Below the pieces are notes generated by a model. The model was given only the letters and a program-made list of their open reading frames with translations, was not told the origin of the DNA and searched no databases. Positions 45,414 to 53,960 of a stretch of DNA of 64,000 nt are shown one piece after another. Position numbers and translations under genes: made by a program. Within the stretch, counting starts at the first letter, position 1. Every line of letters starts with the position of its first letter. Source of the DNA: Streptomyces sp. NRRL F-2664 (GTDB lineage Bacteria > Actinomycetota > Actinomycetes > Streptomycetales > Streptomycetaceae). Where the stretch lies: contig NZ_JOFX01000006.1 in NCBI RefSeq assembly GCF_000719345.1, positions 1 through 64,000 of the forward strand, given 5' to 3'.

Positions 45414-47714
45414 GTGGCCGCATCCCGCAGCAGGCGGCGGCGCAAGGTCGGCCGCCGGGCCGACATGTCGCTGCTCGGCGGCATCAGGCCGCCGATCACC
45501 GTACTGGCGGTGCTGCTGCTCACCCTGGCGGGGTTCACCGCGGTGACCCTGGGCAGCGTCCGCGAGGGCCGGCTGCCCGCCGCGGTGCTCACCTCCCAGC
45601 AGCACTTCGCGGAGGACGGCGCGATCGCACTGCGCGCCTCGCTGGACGAGAGCGTCACCGACCTCGACCGGGCCGCGGCCCTGTTCTCCACCGGCAAGCC
45701 CGTCCCCCCGGACGCCGTGCTCGACAAGATCGGCAGCGTCTACCAGAAGTGGCGCGGCACCGCGGTCGTCGAGATCAGCTCGGGCCGGCTGCTGGCCGCC
45801 CGCGGCGAGAACCTCCCCCTGACCGCGATCGACCGCACCCGGCTCGCCGGCGAGGGCGGCCTGGCCCCCCGCATGGTCAAACTGGCCAACGGCGAGACCC
45901 GGCTGCTCACCCTCTCCCTGCTGTCCTGGAAGGACCAGCCCCAGCAGTTGCTGGTCGCCTCCAGCAGCCTCCGTTTCCCCGGCATCAGCCTCGGCAACTT
46001 CCGGGCCATCGCCGTCGTCGGATCCGACGGCACGGTGCTCAGCAGCGACGGCATCCCCGAGCCCGAGATGGTCCTCACCGACCTCCAGCGCGCCGACGTC
46101 AAACGCGACACCAAGCAGCTCCGCTCCTTCGCCAGGACCGCGGCGAAGCGGACCAGCGCCCACCCCCTCACCACGAAGGAGCCCGGCTCCGGTGGCTTCC
46201 CCGGCGTCAGCGGCAGCCTGACCGGAAGCGAATGGGGCGGTGAACGCGCCGCCGCGGGCTACGCGCGGCTCGCCGGACCCGAACCGGGCGTGGGCACCAG
46301 CGCCACCAGCCTGGAACTGACCGTCGTCGCCATGGTCGGCGTCGCGCAGAACCCCGCCCGCACCTCCGACGCCGTCGCCGGACTCGTCCTGGCCGGCGCC
46401 CTGCTGCTGGTCGGCGCGCTGATCGTCGCCCTGCTCGTCGGCACCGTGCAGCGACCGCTGATCACCCTGTTCCTGGAGAGCCGGCGGCTGACCCGCGGCG
46501 ACCTGAACCGCCCGGTGTCCGTCCCCCGCGGGAGCGAGGCGGCCCGGATCGGGACCGCCCTGGAGCGGTTGCGCAGCCAGCTGCTGGACGGGGCCGCGCC
46601 CCCGGCGCCCGTCCCCCCGGGCAGGCGCGAGCGCCGTACGGGCGCCCGCACCCTCCTCGCCCTGTGCGGGATCCTGCTCCTGGCCTGGTGCGTGCCGCTG
46701 GGTCTGCTGGTCAACCGGGCCGGCGCGGACGTCGTCGTACCCCAGCAGCTGGTCAACGACCAGCGGGAGCGCACCGACACCCTCAACGACCGGATCCGGC
46801 GCGCCCTCAACGAGGGCCACGCCGACCTGCTGTCCGTCGCCTCGCTGATGGGCGACGACACGACCCCGCAGCACATGACCGCCGTCCTGGAACGCACGGC
46901 CCGGGAGCACCTGCGCTACGACTCCCTCTACGTGCTCGACGCCACCGGCAAGGTCCTCGCCCGGGCCGGCGCAGCAGCGCCACAGGCCGCCGGGGGCAAG
47001 GGCCCCCGCGCGGAGCCGATCGCCCTCCACGACGGCGGCAAGAAGCCGGTCGTCGTCGCGACCGCCCAGCTCCCGGGCGCGAACGGCTCGGCGGTCGTCG
47101 GCGAGTTGCGCATCGACTTCCTCAACTCACTGCTCAAGCGGCCCGGCCTGGGGGAGATCCGGGTGGTCGACGCACAGCACCGGGTGATCGCCTCCAACAC
47201 CGGCTACCGCGCCTTCGAGCAGCTCGGCGACGACCGGCTCGACGCCCTCGTCGAGGGCTCCGCCCTCAAGGTCGGCATGTCCCCGCGGCCCGGCAGCGTC
47301 CTGTACCGCAGCGGCGGCGACCATGTCATCGCGGCAGCCGCCCCGTTCGTGGGCGGCGGCGCCGCCAAGCCGCTGGACTGGACCGTGGTCAGCTGGCAGT
47401 CCGCCAAGGGCCTGGCCATCCACGAGTACAGCCTGCAGAACCGCAGCGTGCTCGCCGGCCTGCTCGGCTTCGCGGTCGGCGCGGCCTGTCTGGGCTGGCT
47501 CCAGATCGTCGTGGTCGCCCCGCTGCGCGAGCTCGCCCGGCGGGCCGAGGCGCTCGCCGACGGCGACCGGCGCACGGTCCTGTACCCGCGCCACCACGAC
47601 GAGGTGGGCGCCGTGACGCGCAGCCTGGAGATCATCCGCCAGCAGCTCCAGCAGCTCCACCAGCAGCGCAAGCAGGCCGGCGGGCGATCCTCCGCACCGG
47701 CCGGAAGGAACTGA
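45414..47714 (+). CDS. double sensor-like membrane protein with two HAMP domains, no output domain
   Basis: 766 residues from GTG 45414 (AGGAAGGA upstream); a GTG at 45336 overlapping the capA stop would add 26 residues. Layout: helix 27-46, outer domain 50-315, helix ~318-342, HAMP-like linker to ~395, Pro/Arg-rich link, helix ~411-435, outer Cache-like domain ~440-670 (YDSLYVLDATGKVLARAG, IRVVDAQHRVIASN, DWTVVSWQSAKGLAIHEY), helix ~677-702, second HAMP (APLRELARRAEALADGD..., EVGAVTRSLEIIRQQLQQL). No kinase, cyclase, GGDEF or MCP domain follows; the chain stops after a short Gln-rich coiled coil. It sits between capA and pgsB, so a role in sensing or gating polymer synthesis is inferred. Confidence 0.78.
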   Translation: MAASRSRRRRKVGRRADMSLLGGIRPPITVLAVLLLTLAGFTAVTLGSVREGRLPAAVLTSQQHFAEDGAIALRASLDESVTDLDRAAALFSTGKPVPPDAVLDKIGSVYQKWRGTAVVEISSGRLLAARGENLPLTAIDRTRLAGEGGLAPRMVKLANGETRLLTLSLLSWKDQPQQLLVASSSLRFPGISLGNFRAIAVVGSDGTVLSSDGIPEPEMVLTDLQRADVKRDTKQLRSFARTAAKRTSAHPLTTKEPGSGGFPGVSGSLTGSEWGGERAAAGYARLAGPEPGVGTSATSLELTVVAMVGVAQNPARTSDAVAGLVLAGALLLVGALIVALLVGTVQRPLITLFLESRRLTRGDLNRPVSVPRGSEAARIGTALERLRSQLLDGAAPPAPVPPGRRERRTGARTLLALCGILLLAWCVPLGLLVNRAGADVVVPQQLVNDQRERTDTLNDRIRRALNEGHADLLSVASLMGDDTTPQHMTAVLERTAREHLRYDSLYVLDATGKVLARAGAAAPQAAGGKGPRAEPIALHDGGKKPVVVATAQLPGANGSAVVGELRIDFLNSLLKRPGLGEIRVVDAQHRVIASNTGYRAFEQLGDDRLDALVEGSALKVGMSPRPGSVLYRSGGDHVIAAAAPFVGGGAAKPLDWTVVSWQSAKGLAIHEYSLQNRSVLAGLLGFAVGAACLGWLQIVVVAPLRELARRAEALADGDRRTVLYPRHHDEVGAVTRSLEIIRQQLQQLHQQRKQAGGRSSAPAGRN

Positions 47715-47720
47715 TCCCCC

Positions 47721-49247
47721 GTGCTCTTCCTCTACTGCGTGCTGCTCGTCTGCTGCGCGATCATGCTCGTCGCGGGCATCGTGGAGCAGCGGCGGCACTT
47801 CGCCAGCCTGCACCGCATACCGAACCGGGTGCTGGTCAACGGCATCCGCGGCAAGAGCTCCATCACCCGGCTGTGCGCGGGGGCGCTGCGCGGCGGCGGC
47901 CTGACCACCGTCGCCAAGACCACCGGTACGGCAGCCCGGTTCATCCACCCGGACGCCACCGAGGAGCCGGTTTACCGCAAGTTCGGCATCGCCAACGTCG
48001 TGGAGCAGATCGGCATCGTGCGGCGCGCCTCCGCATACCGTCCGGACGCGCTCGTCATGGAGTGCATGGCGGTCATGCCGGCGCTCCAGGAGATCAACCA
48101 GTCCAAGCTGATCCAGTCGACCATCGGCGTCCTGTGCAACGTCCGCGAGGACCACGTCGCCGAGATGGGCCCGACCCTCGACGACATCGCGCGCTCCCTG
48201 TCCCGGTCGATGCCGCACGGCGGGATCTGCGTCACCGCCGAGAAGGAGCGCTTCGACGTCCTCCAGGAGGAGGCCGACGCCCGCGGCTGCCAACTGCTGT
48301 ACGCCGACCCGGACACGGTCAGCGACGAGGAGCTGCGCGGCTTCAGCTGGTTCACCTTCAAGGAGAACGTCGCCATCGCGCTCCTGGTCGCCGAGCTCCT
48401 CGGCGTCGACCGGGAGACCGCCCTGCGCGGGATGTACGACGCCCCGCCGGACCCGGGTGTGCTCTCGGTCGAGCGGTACCTGGCCCCCGGCGGGAAGCGG
48501 CTGCGGTTCGCCAACGTCTTCGCGGCGAACGACCCCGAGTCGACGCTGATGAACATCAACCAGCTGCTGGACCTGGGCGCGGTGGACCGCCCCCTGAGCG
48601 TGGTGATCAACTGCCGGCCCGACCGGGTCGAGCGCAACGGCCAGATGGGCGCGATCATCCCCGAACTGCGGCCCGACCGGGTCTTCGTGATCGGCCACCC
48701 CGCCAAGAGCGCCATCGACGCGATCCCCGCCGAGTGGCGCGACCGCGCCGTCGACCTCGGCGGCGACCACCGCGACGGCGAGGAGTTCATGCAGGAGCTG
48801 CTGGGGCACCTCGGCCCCAGCTCCTCGCTCGTGGCCATCGGCAACATCCACGGTCAGGGCGAGGTGCTGCTGGAGCACCTCGCGGAGCTGCCGGCGGACG
48901 AGGCGGTCGACTCCGGGGACGGTGCCCTGCGGCAGGCCGACCCGGCGGTCCGCTCCGCCGGGTCGGCCCCCGCGCCGTACGCGGACCCCCCGAGTGTCGC
49001 CCCGTACGACCAGGACCCGTACGGCCACGGCCCGTACGGCCACGGCCCGTACGCGCAGGTCCCGCACGCCCGGCTCCCGTACGACCAGGTCCCGTACGCG
49101 CAGGTCCACAGCGGCGCCCCCGACCCGCACGGCATCCGCGCCGCCACGCCCGTACCGGCCTGGCCGCAGCGCCAGCAACCGCCGCAGCCGCAGATCCACC
49201 CGGGCCCCCCGCAGGGGCAACGGCACACCCCAGGAGAACCCCGTTGA
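47721..49247 (+). CDS. pgsB: poly-gamma-glutamate synthetase PgsB/CapB with repeat tail
   Basis: An amide ligase of the Mur-ligase type that joins glutamates through gamma-carboxyls using ATP. 508 residues versus ~395 in Bacillus. One N-terminal helix (2-20), the ATP loop VNGIRGKSSITRL (39-51), KTTGTAARFIHPDATEEPVYRKFG, ALVMECMAVMPALQEIN and NVREDHVAEMGPTLDDIA match the family. The extra ~110 C-terminal residues are Pro/Tyr/Gln/Ala-rich and contain seven PYxxx pentapeptides (428-462), then a Pro/Gln-rich end. GTG 47721, 6 nt after the upstream stop. Confidence 0.93.
   Translation: MLFLYCVLLVCCAIMLVAGIVEQRRHFASLHRIPNRVLVNGIRGKSSITRLCAGALRGGGLTTVAKTTGTAARFIHPDATEEPVYRKFGIANVVEQIGIVRRASAYRPDALVMECMAVMPALQEINQSKLIQSTIGVLCNVREDHVAEMGPTLDDIARSLSRSMPHGGICVTAEKERFDVLQEEADARGCQLLYADPDTVSDEELRGFSWFTFKENVAIALLVAELLGVDRETALRGMYDAPPDPGVLSVERYLAPGGKRLRFANVFAANDPESTLMNINQLLDLGAVDRPLSVVINCRPDRVERNGQMGAIIPELRPDRVFVIGHPAKSAIDAIPAEWRDRAVDLGGDHRDGEEFMQELLGHLGPSSSLVAIGNIHGQGEVLLEHLAELPADEAVDSGDGALRQADPAVRSAGSAPAPYADPPSVAPYDQDPYGHGPYGHGPYAQVPHARLPYDQVPYAQVHSGAPDPHGIRAATPVPAWPQRQQPPQPQIHPGPPQGQRHTPGEPR
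49001..49105 (+). repeat. seven tandem 15-bp units in pgsB
   Basis: Seven in-frame 15-bp repeats starting CCCGTACG (one CCCGCACG). Units 2 and 3 (49016-49030, 49031-49045) are identical, and units 4 and 7 are identical. They encode PYDQD, PYGHG, PYGHG, PYAQV, PHARL, PYDQV and PYAQV. The recent-looking duplications suggest copy number may vary between strains. Confidence 0.9.
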
Positions 49248-49726
49248 TCCCCGCCGTCCTCACCCCCGAGATCGCCGCGATCGGCATAGCCCTGGGTCTG
49301 CTGTTCTCGCTCGTCTGCTACCTCACCACCAACCTCTCCCCCGGCGGCATGATCACCCCCGGCTGGCTCGCGCTGACCCTCCTGGAAGACCTCCAGCGAG
49401 CCGCCCTGGTGGTCGGCGTGACCGTCGCGACGTACGCGCTGACGCTGGTCGTGCAGCGCTTCGTGATCCTGTACGGCAAGCGGCTGTTCGCGGCCGTCGT
49501 GCTGCTCGGCGTCCTGCTCCAGGCCACCGTGGTGATCGTGCTCCAGATGGAGTTCCCGCTGCTCTACGCGAACCAGACCCTCGGCTTCATCGTGCCCGGC
49601 CTGATCGCCTACCAGCTGGTCCGCCAGCCGAAGGGGGCCACCCTGCTCGCCACCGGCAGCACCACACTCATGACCTACGTCGTGCTGACCGCCGGCATCC
49701 TGCTCGGCGTCATGCCGGCCGCGTAG
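49244..49726 (+). CDS. pgsC: poly-gamma-glutamate synthesis protein PgsC/CapC
   Basis: 160 residues, the usual PgsC size, with about five membrane helices: IAAIGIALGLLFSLVCYLT, LVVGVTVATYALTLVVQRF, LFAAVVLLGVLLQATVVIVL and a C-terminal VVLTAGILLG. The motif NLSPGGMITPGWLAL is characteristic. It partners PgsB in the membrane synthetase. The start is TTG 49244 in a TTGA overlap with the pgsB stop; GGAG lies 8 nt upstream. An easily missed start. Confidence 0.92.
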   Translation: MIPAVLTPEIAAIGIALGLLFSLVCYLTTNLSPGGMITPGWLALTLLEDLQRAALVVGVTVATYALTLVVQRFVILYGKRLFAAVVLLGVLLQATVVIVLQMEFPLLYANQTLGFIVPGLIAYQLVRQPKGATLLATGSTTLMTYVVLTAGILLGVMPAA

Positions 49727-49784
49727 CCCCAGAAGAAACCGCGCCCGTGCCGCGCCCCTCCCCAACCGCTCCGGAGCCCCTCGC

Positions 49785-50855
49785 ATGACCGCCAAGTCGA
49801 AGAGCCGCACCCGTTCCGCCCTGCACGCGGCCACCCTGCTCGCACTGCTCGCGGGCAGCGCCTACCTCACGTACGCGCTGCGCGCGGAGGAGCAGGCCAA
49901 GGCTCCCGCCGTCCAGGTCGTCGACACGAACGTCGCGGCCGCCTCGGGCGAGGCCGGTGCCCAGAAGTGGGAACGGCTCTCCAGCCCCGACCGGTCGGTG
50001 GTGCGCGACGGCACCGGGCAGGTGCTGGCCACCTTCACCGACGGAGCCCGCACGGCCACCCTCACCGGGCCCAGCCGCACCTTCACCGAGCCGGCCAACA
50101 CCACGGCCCGGGTCGTGACCGAGAACTGGGTCCGCCTCATGCCGGAGCCGTGGAAGGCGGGCGCGGAGAACGAGCGGTGGTTCAAGGAGTGGTTCAAGAA
50201 GTACTTCGGGAGCCAGGAGGACGACATCTTCGCGACGGCCTTCCAGTACGGCGACCAGGCCCCGGTGAAGAAGGACGCGCAGGGCGTCTCGTACGCGGGC
50301 GACGCCTCCTTCGGCCCGCTCAACCCCGCCGGCTCGGCCGGCAGCGACCTGCGCCTGGAGCAGTCGGACTTCTACGACTACCTCGGCACGCCGTACACCT
50401 TCCGCAACGGGACCAGGAAGCAGCCCCAGGCGGCCCGGTACCGGTCCATGGACTGCTCCGGCTTCGTCCGCACCGTGTTCGGCTACCGGGCCCGCTACCC
50501 GCTCCTGCCCGACGACAAGCCCGGCGCGGGCCTGCCCAGGACCGCGAACGGCATGGCCCGCGCCGCCCTGGGCACGGACGTCCTCCCCCTCAAGGGCGTC
50601 GGCCCGCAGGACCGGCCGGTCTCCATCGACGTGATCCAGCCGGGCGACCTGCTGTTCTTCAAGCTCGACGCGCGCACCGGGGACCGCCTCGACCACACGG
50701 GCATCTACCTGGGCACGGACACCGACGGCCACAAGATCTTCATCTCCAGCCGCGAAGAGGCCAACGGCCCGACCATCGGCGACAAGGGCGGCACCTCGCG
50801 TCTCGACGGCAACGGCTACTACGCGACGACCCTGCGCAGCGCCAAGCGGCTCTAG
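49785..50855 (+). CDS. membrane-anchored NlpC/P60 hydrolase of the pgs locus
   Basis: 356 residues. An N-terminal helix (ALHAATLLALLAGSAYLTYAL, about 11-32) is an anchor or uncleaved signal. A ~150-residue N-domain (AQKWERLSSPDRSVVRDGTGQ... and NERWFKEWFKKYFGSQEDD) leads to the NlpC/P60 fold with catalytic DCSGFV (Cys224) and LDHTGIYLG (His304). B. subtilis PgdS, which cuts poly-gamma-glutamate, is also an NlpC/P60 enzyme, so polymer release or trimming is a reasonable inference; peptidoglycan hydrolysis is the alternative. It lies 58 bp after pgsC on the same strand. Confidence 0.85.
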   Translation: MTAKSKSRTRSALHAATLLALLAGSAYLTYALRAEEQAKAPAVQVVDTNVAAASGEAGAQKWERLSSPDRSVVRDGTGQVLATFTDGARTATLTGPSRTFTEPANTTARVVTENWVRLMPEPWKAGAENERWFKEWFKKYFGSQEDDIFATAFQYGDQAPVKKDAQGVSYAGDASFGPLNPAGSAGSDLRLEQSDFYDYLGTPYTFRNGTRKQPQAARYRSMDCSGFVRTVFGYRARYPLLPDDKPGAGLPRTANGMARAALGTDVLPLKGVGPQDRPVSIDVIQPGDLLFFKLDARTGDRLDHTGIYLGTDTDGHKIFISSREEANGPTIGDKGGTSRLDGNGYYATTLRSAKRL

Positions 50856-50945
50856 GGCGGGTCTTTCGGATCGGGCCGGATCAGGGAGCGGGGCCCGGCA
50901 CGATCCGGCAGGCACGCCCCAGGGCGACCCGTACTGCGGTGTCCG

Positions 50946-51944
50946 TCAGGTGCCGCCGTCCTGCGGTGCCGGCTGCGGCCAGGCTGGGATGCCGACCGGC
51001 TGGACCAGCCAGCCGAAGGCGCCCAGGCCGGACCGGGACGTCAGCTCCGCCGCCTCGCCGGCCGAGGCCAGGGCCCGGACGTAGGCCGCCGGGTCCGAGG
51101 AGGCCAGCGCGAGCGGCGGCCTGGCGCCGCTGACTCCGAGGGCGGTCAGGGCCTCGCGCTGGGTGAGCAGGACCGCGCCCGGCCCGGCGCAGGCGTCCAG
51201 CGCCACGTGGGCGGTGACGTCGCAGGAGCCGTCCGGGACCGGCGGGACCTCCCGGCCGCCCCGGAAGCCGGTCAGGGTGCCGTACGGGGGCCGGGCCCGC
51301 CGGATGTGGGCGTAGTCGACGGCCACCGCCAGGCCCCGCTCCAGGCTGCGCACCGCCGCCCCCCAGGCCTCGTCGCGCGGTCGGCCGATCTCGGCGCGGC
51401 CCCCGCCCGGCCACCACCGCTCCAGCCAGGCCCGGTCCGCGTCCTCCAGGGGGCCGCCCCGGCTCTCCGTACCGTCCGGGGCGACCAGGACGTAGTGGCC
51501 GTCCTCGGCGATGTCGAGGGGGACGTTGTCGAGCCACTCGTTGGCGAAGAGCAGTCCGGTGACGCCCTCGGGCGGTTCGGCGGTCCAGCGGATCCGCGGC
51601 TCGAGCCCGTCCGGCCGCTCGGCCCGTTCCACGGCGTACGGGCGCACCCGCTCGGCCGTCCGCGGGTCCAGGGCCGCCAGCACCCCCACCAGCAGCTCCG
51701 CCCGCCCGGCGCCCACGTCCACGAGGGCGAGGTCCCGCGGGTGCCCCAGCTGCGCGTCCACCCACTGCAGCAGGCGGGCCACGGCCCCGGCGTACAGGGC
51801 CGAGGCGTGAACGGAGGTGCGGAAGTGGCCGGCGGGACCGGGGCCGCCGGGGCGGACATAGAAGCCGCCGGGCCCGTACAGCGCGGCTTCGACAGCGCTG
51901 CGCCACCGGAGCGGAGCGGTGGGTTCACCAGGAGTGCTCATCAC
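50946..51944 (-). CDS. SAM-dependent methyltransferase, MidA/NDUFAF7-like
   Basis: 332 residues (starts ATG 51944 or 51941). The SAM-binding motif [21 protein letters not shown] (about 72-92) and the family motif [14 protein letters not shown] (about 130-143, NExLDxxP) place it in PF02636. Other family-like stretches are [17 protein letters not shown] at the N-terminus and [21 protein letters not shown]. The mitochondrial member NDUFAF7 methylates an Arg of NDUFS2, the NuoD homologue. An orphan nuoD lies 4 kb away at 55902. Substrate here unproven. Confidence 0.82.
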   Translation of the reverse strand: MMSTPGEPTAPLRWRSAVEAALYGPGGFYVRPGGPGPAGHFRTSVHASALYAGAVARLLQWVDAQLGHPRDLALVDVGAGRAELLVGVLAALDPRTAERVRPYAVERAERPDGLEPRIRWTAEPPEGVTGLLFANEWLDNVPLDIAEDGHYVLVAPDGTESRGGPLEDADRAWLERWWPGGGRAEIGRPRDEAWGAAVRSLERGLAVAVDYAHIRRARPPYGTLTGFRGGREVPPVPDGSCDVTAHVALDACAGPGAVLLTQREALTALGVSGARPPLALASSDPAAYVRALASAGEAAELTSRSGLGAFGWLVQPVGIPAWPQPAPQDGGT

Positions 51945-52047
51945 CGAAGGCTATGCTCACCCTCCACCTTGGGGAGTATGTCCCCGGTGCCAGGTTCGGA
52001 CCTCTGGTTGACTCCAGCACCTATCCCCGTTCCCTACTCTGGGTTAC

Positions 52048-53250
52048 GTGCAGCGCCTCTACGACTTCCTCCGCAGACACCCGACGGGCGTCGACAGCTT
52101 CTGGGCTGTGCTCTTCTTCGGGGTCTCGATGCTGAACGTCGTGGGCGAGCCCGACATCGGCCGGCCGCTCAAGATCGTCGCCGTTCCCGTGGTGATCGCG
52201 CTGAGCACGGCCCTGGCCCTGCGCCGCAGGTGGACACAGGCGATGTTCTGGCTCACGCTCGGGGCGGGCCTGCTCCAGCTGGGGGCGGGGATCATCGCCG
52301 GGTTCTGGGACATCGCCATGTTCGTGATCCTCTACACGGTGGCCGCGAGCGACGTCCCGCGCTGGGTGTCCCGTACCGCCCTGGGATGGGGGCTGGCGGC
52401 GGCGCCGCTGTACTTCCTGCGGCACGGCGTGGACAAGGGCAGCAACGACGTCGACAACGTCCTCTTCGCCGTCTTCATGATCGTCCCGTTCGTCCTGGCC
52501 TGGGTGCTGGGCGACTCCCTGCGCACCCGGCGGGCCTACTACGCCCAGCTGGTCGAGCGCAACCAGCGGCTGGAGAAGGAACGAGAGGCCCAGTCCAAGG
52601 TGGCCGTGGCCGCCGAGCGCGCCCGGATCGCCCGCGAGCTGCACGACGTCGTCGCGCACAACGTCTCGGTGATGGTGGTCCAGGCGGACGGGGCCGCCTA
52701 CGTCATGGACGTGGCCCCCGAGCAGGCCAAGGAGGCCCTCCAGACCATCTCCGGCACCGGCCGCCAGGCCCTCGCCGAGATGCGCCGGCTGCTGGGCGTC
52801 CTGCGCACGGGCGAGCCGCAGGAGTCCGAGGACTACGTGCCGCAGCCCGACGTCGAGCAGATCGAGGTGCTCGTCGAGCAGGTGCGGGCGGCCGGGCTCA
52901 CGGTGGACTTCGAGGTCGAGGGCGCCCCGCGGCAGCTGCCCAGCGGCGTGGAGCTCACGGCCTACCGGATCGTGCAGGAGGCCCTGACCAACACCCGCAA
53001 GCACGGTGGTCCGGACGCGAAGGCCAGCGTGCGGCTGGTCTACTTCGACGACGGGCTCGGCCTGCTGGTGGAGGACGACGGCCGGGGCGCGGCCCACGAG
53101 CTGTACGAGGACGGCGGCGCGGACGGCGCCGGACACGGGCTGATCGGCATGCGCGAGCGGATCGGTATGGTCGGCGGAACCCTGGACGCGGGGCCGCGGC
53201 CCGGCGGCGGCTTCCGGATCAGCGCACTGCTTCCCCTGAAGAAGAGATGA
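52048..53250 (+). CDS. sensor histidine kinase, NarL-partner type
   Basis: 400 residues. Four to five membrane helices (about 17-140) with almost no outer domain, so it probably senses a membrane signal. Coiled coil (ERNQRLEKEREAQSKVAVAAERA), then HisKA_3 with RIARELHDVVAHNVSVMVVQADGA (His near 199) and the ATPase domain (EALTNTRKHGG, LLVEDDGRG, GHGLIGMRERIGMVGG). TACTCT lies 7 nt before the GTG, so the mRNA may be leaderless. Pairs with the regulator 17 bp downstream. Confidence 0.92.
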   Translation: MQRLYDFLRRHPTGVDSFWAVLFFGVSMLNVVGEPDIGRPLKIVAVPVVIALSTALALRRRWTQAMFWLTLGAGLLQLGAGIIAGFWDIAMFVILYTVAASDVPRWVSRTALGWGLAAAPLYFLRHGVDKGSNDVDNVLFAVFMIVPFVLAWVLGDSLRTRRAYYAQLVERNQRLEKEREAQSKVAVAAERARIARELHDVVAHNVSVMVVQADGAAYVMDVAPEQAKEALQTISGTGRQALAEMRRLLGVLRTGEPQESEDYVPQPDVEQIEVLVEQVRAAGLTVDFEVEGAPRQLPSGVELTAYRIVQEALTNTRKHGGPDAKASVRLVYFDDGLGLLVEDDGRGAAHELYEDGGADGAGHGLIGMRERIGMVGGTLDAGPRPGGGFRISALLPLKKR

Positions 53251-53267
53251 CGAGGACGAGGTAACTG

Positions 53268-53942
53268 ATGTCCATCCGAGTGATGCTGGTCGACGACCAG
53301 GTCCTGCTGCGCACCGGCTTCCGGATGGTGCTGGCCGCCCAGCCGGACATGGAGGTCGTCGCCGAGGCGGGTGACGGCCTGGAGGCGCTGGAGGTGCTGC
53401 GCGCCACGAAGGTGGACGTGGTGCTGATGGACGTCCGCATGCCCCGGCTCGACGGCGTCGAGGCGACGCGGCGGATCTGCGCGCCCCCGGAGCATCCGAA
53501 GGTGATCATCCTGACCACCTTCGACCTGGACGAGTACGCCTTCTCGGGCCTCAAGGCGGGGGCGAGCGGCTTCATGCTGAAGGACGTGCCGCCGGCCGAA
53601 CTGCTGGGCGCCATCCGCTCGGTGCACAGCGGTGACGCGGTGGTGGCCCCCTCCACGACGCGTCGCCTGCTGGACCGCTTCGCGCCGATGCTGCCGACGA
53701 CCACGCAGGAACCGGAGAACAAGGAGATCGAGCGGCTCACCGAGCGCGAGCGCGAGGTCATGCTGCTCGTGGCGCAGGGGCTCTCGAACGGCGAGATCGC
53801 GGCGCGGCTGGTGCTGTCGGAGGCGACGGTGAAGACCCACGTGGGCCGGATCCTGACCAAGCTGGGACTGCGCGACCGGGTCCAGGTGGTGGTCCTCGCC
53901 TACGAGACGGGCCTGGTCCGGGCGGGCGGCGGGGCCGGCTAG
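53268..53942 (+). CDS. LuxR/NarL-family response regulator
   Basis: 224 residues. Receiver domain with DDQ near residue 9, phospho-acceptor Asp in VDVVLMDVRMPRLDG (about 54) and Lys in FMLKDVPPAELLGAI. C-terminal LuxR helix-turn-helix ERLTEREREVMLLVAQGLSNGEIAARLVLSEATVKTHVGRILTKLGLRDR. It is the cognate partner of the kinase upstream; the targets are unknown. Confidence 0.94.
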   Translation: MSIRVMLVDDQVLLRTGFRMVLAAQPDMEVVAEAGDGLEALEVLRATKVDVVLMDVRMPRLDGVEATRRICAPPEHPKVIILTTFDLDEYAFSGLKAGASGFMLKDVPPAELLGAIRSVHSGDAVVAPSTTRRLLDRFAPMLPTTTQEPENKEIERLTEREREVMLLVAQGLSNGEIAARLVLSEATVKTHVGRILTKLGLRDRVQVVVLAYETGLVRAGGGAG

Positions 53943-53960
53943 CCGCCCCGACCGTGGGCC

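Noticed and set aside
44169..47714. capA and the double-HAMP protein read as one 1181-codon gene
   Set aside because: capA in another frame has a full lipobox and all CapA motifs up to its stop at 45339; the long frame is a shadow before 45336.
49001..49105. 15-bp tandem repeats as a CRISPR-like or non-coding array
   Set aside because: The units are contiguous without spacers, in frame with pgsB and encode PYxxx pentapeptides, so they are a coding repeat.
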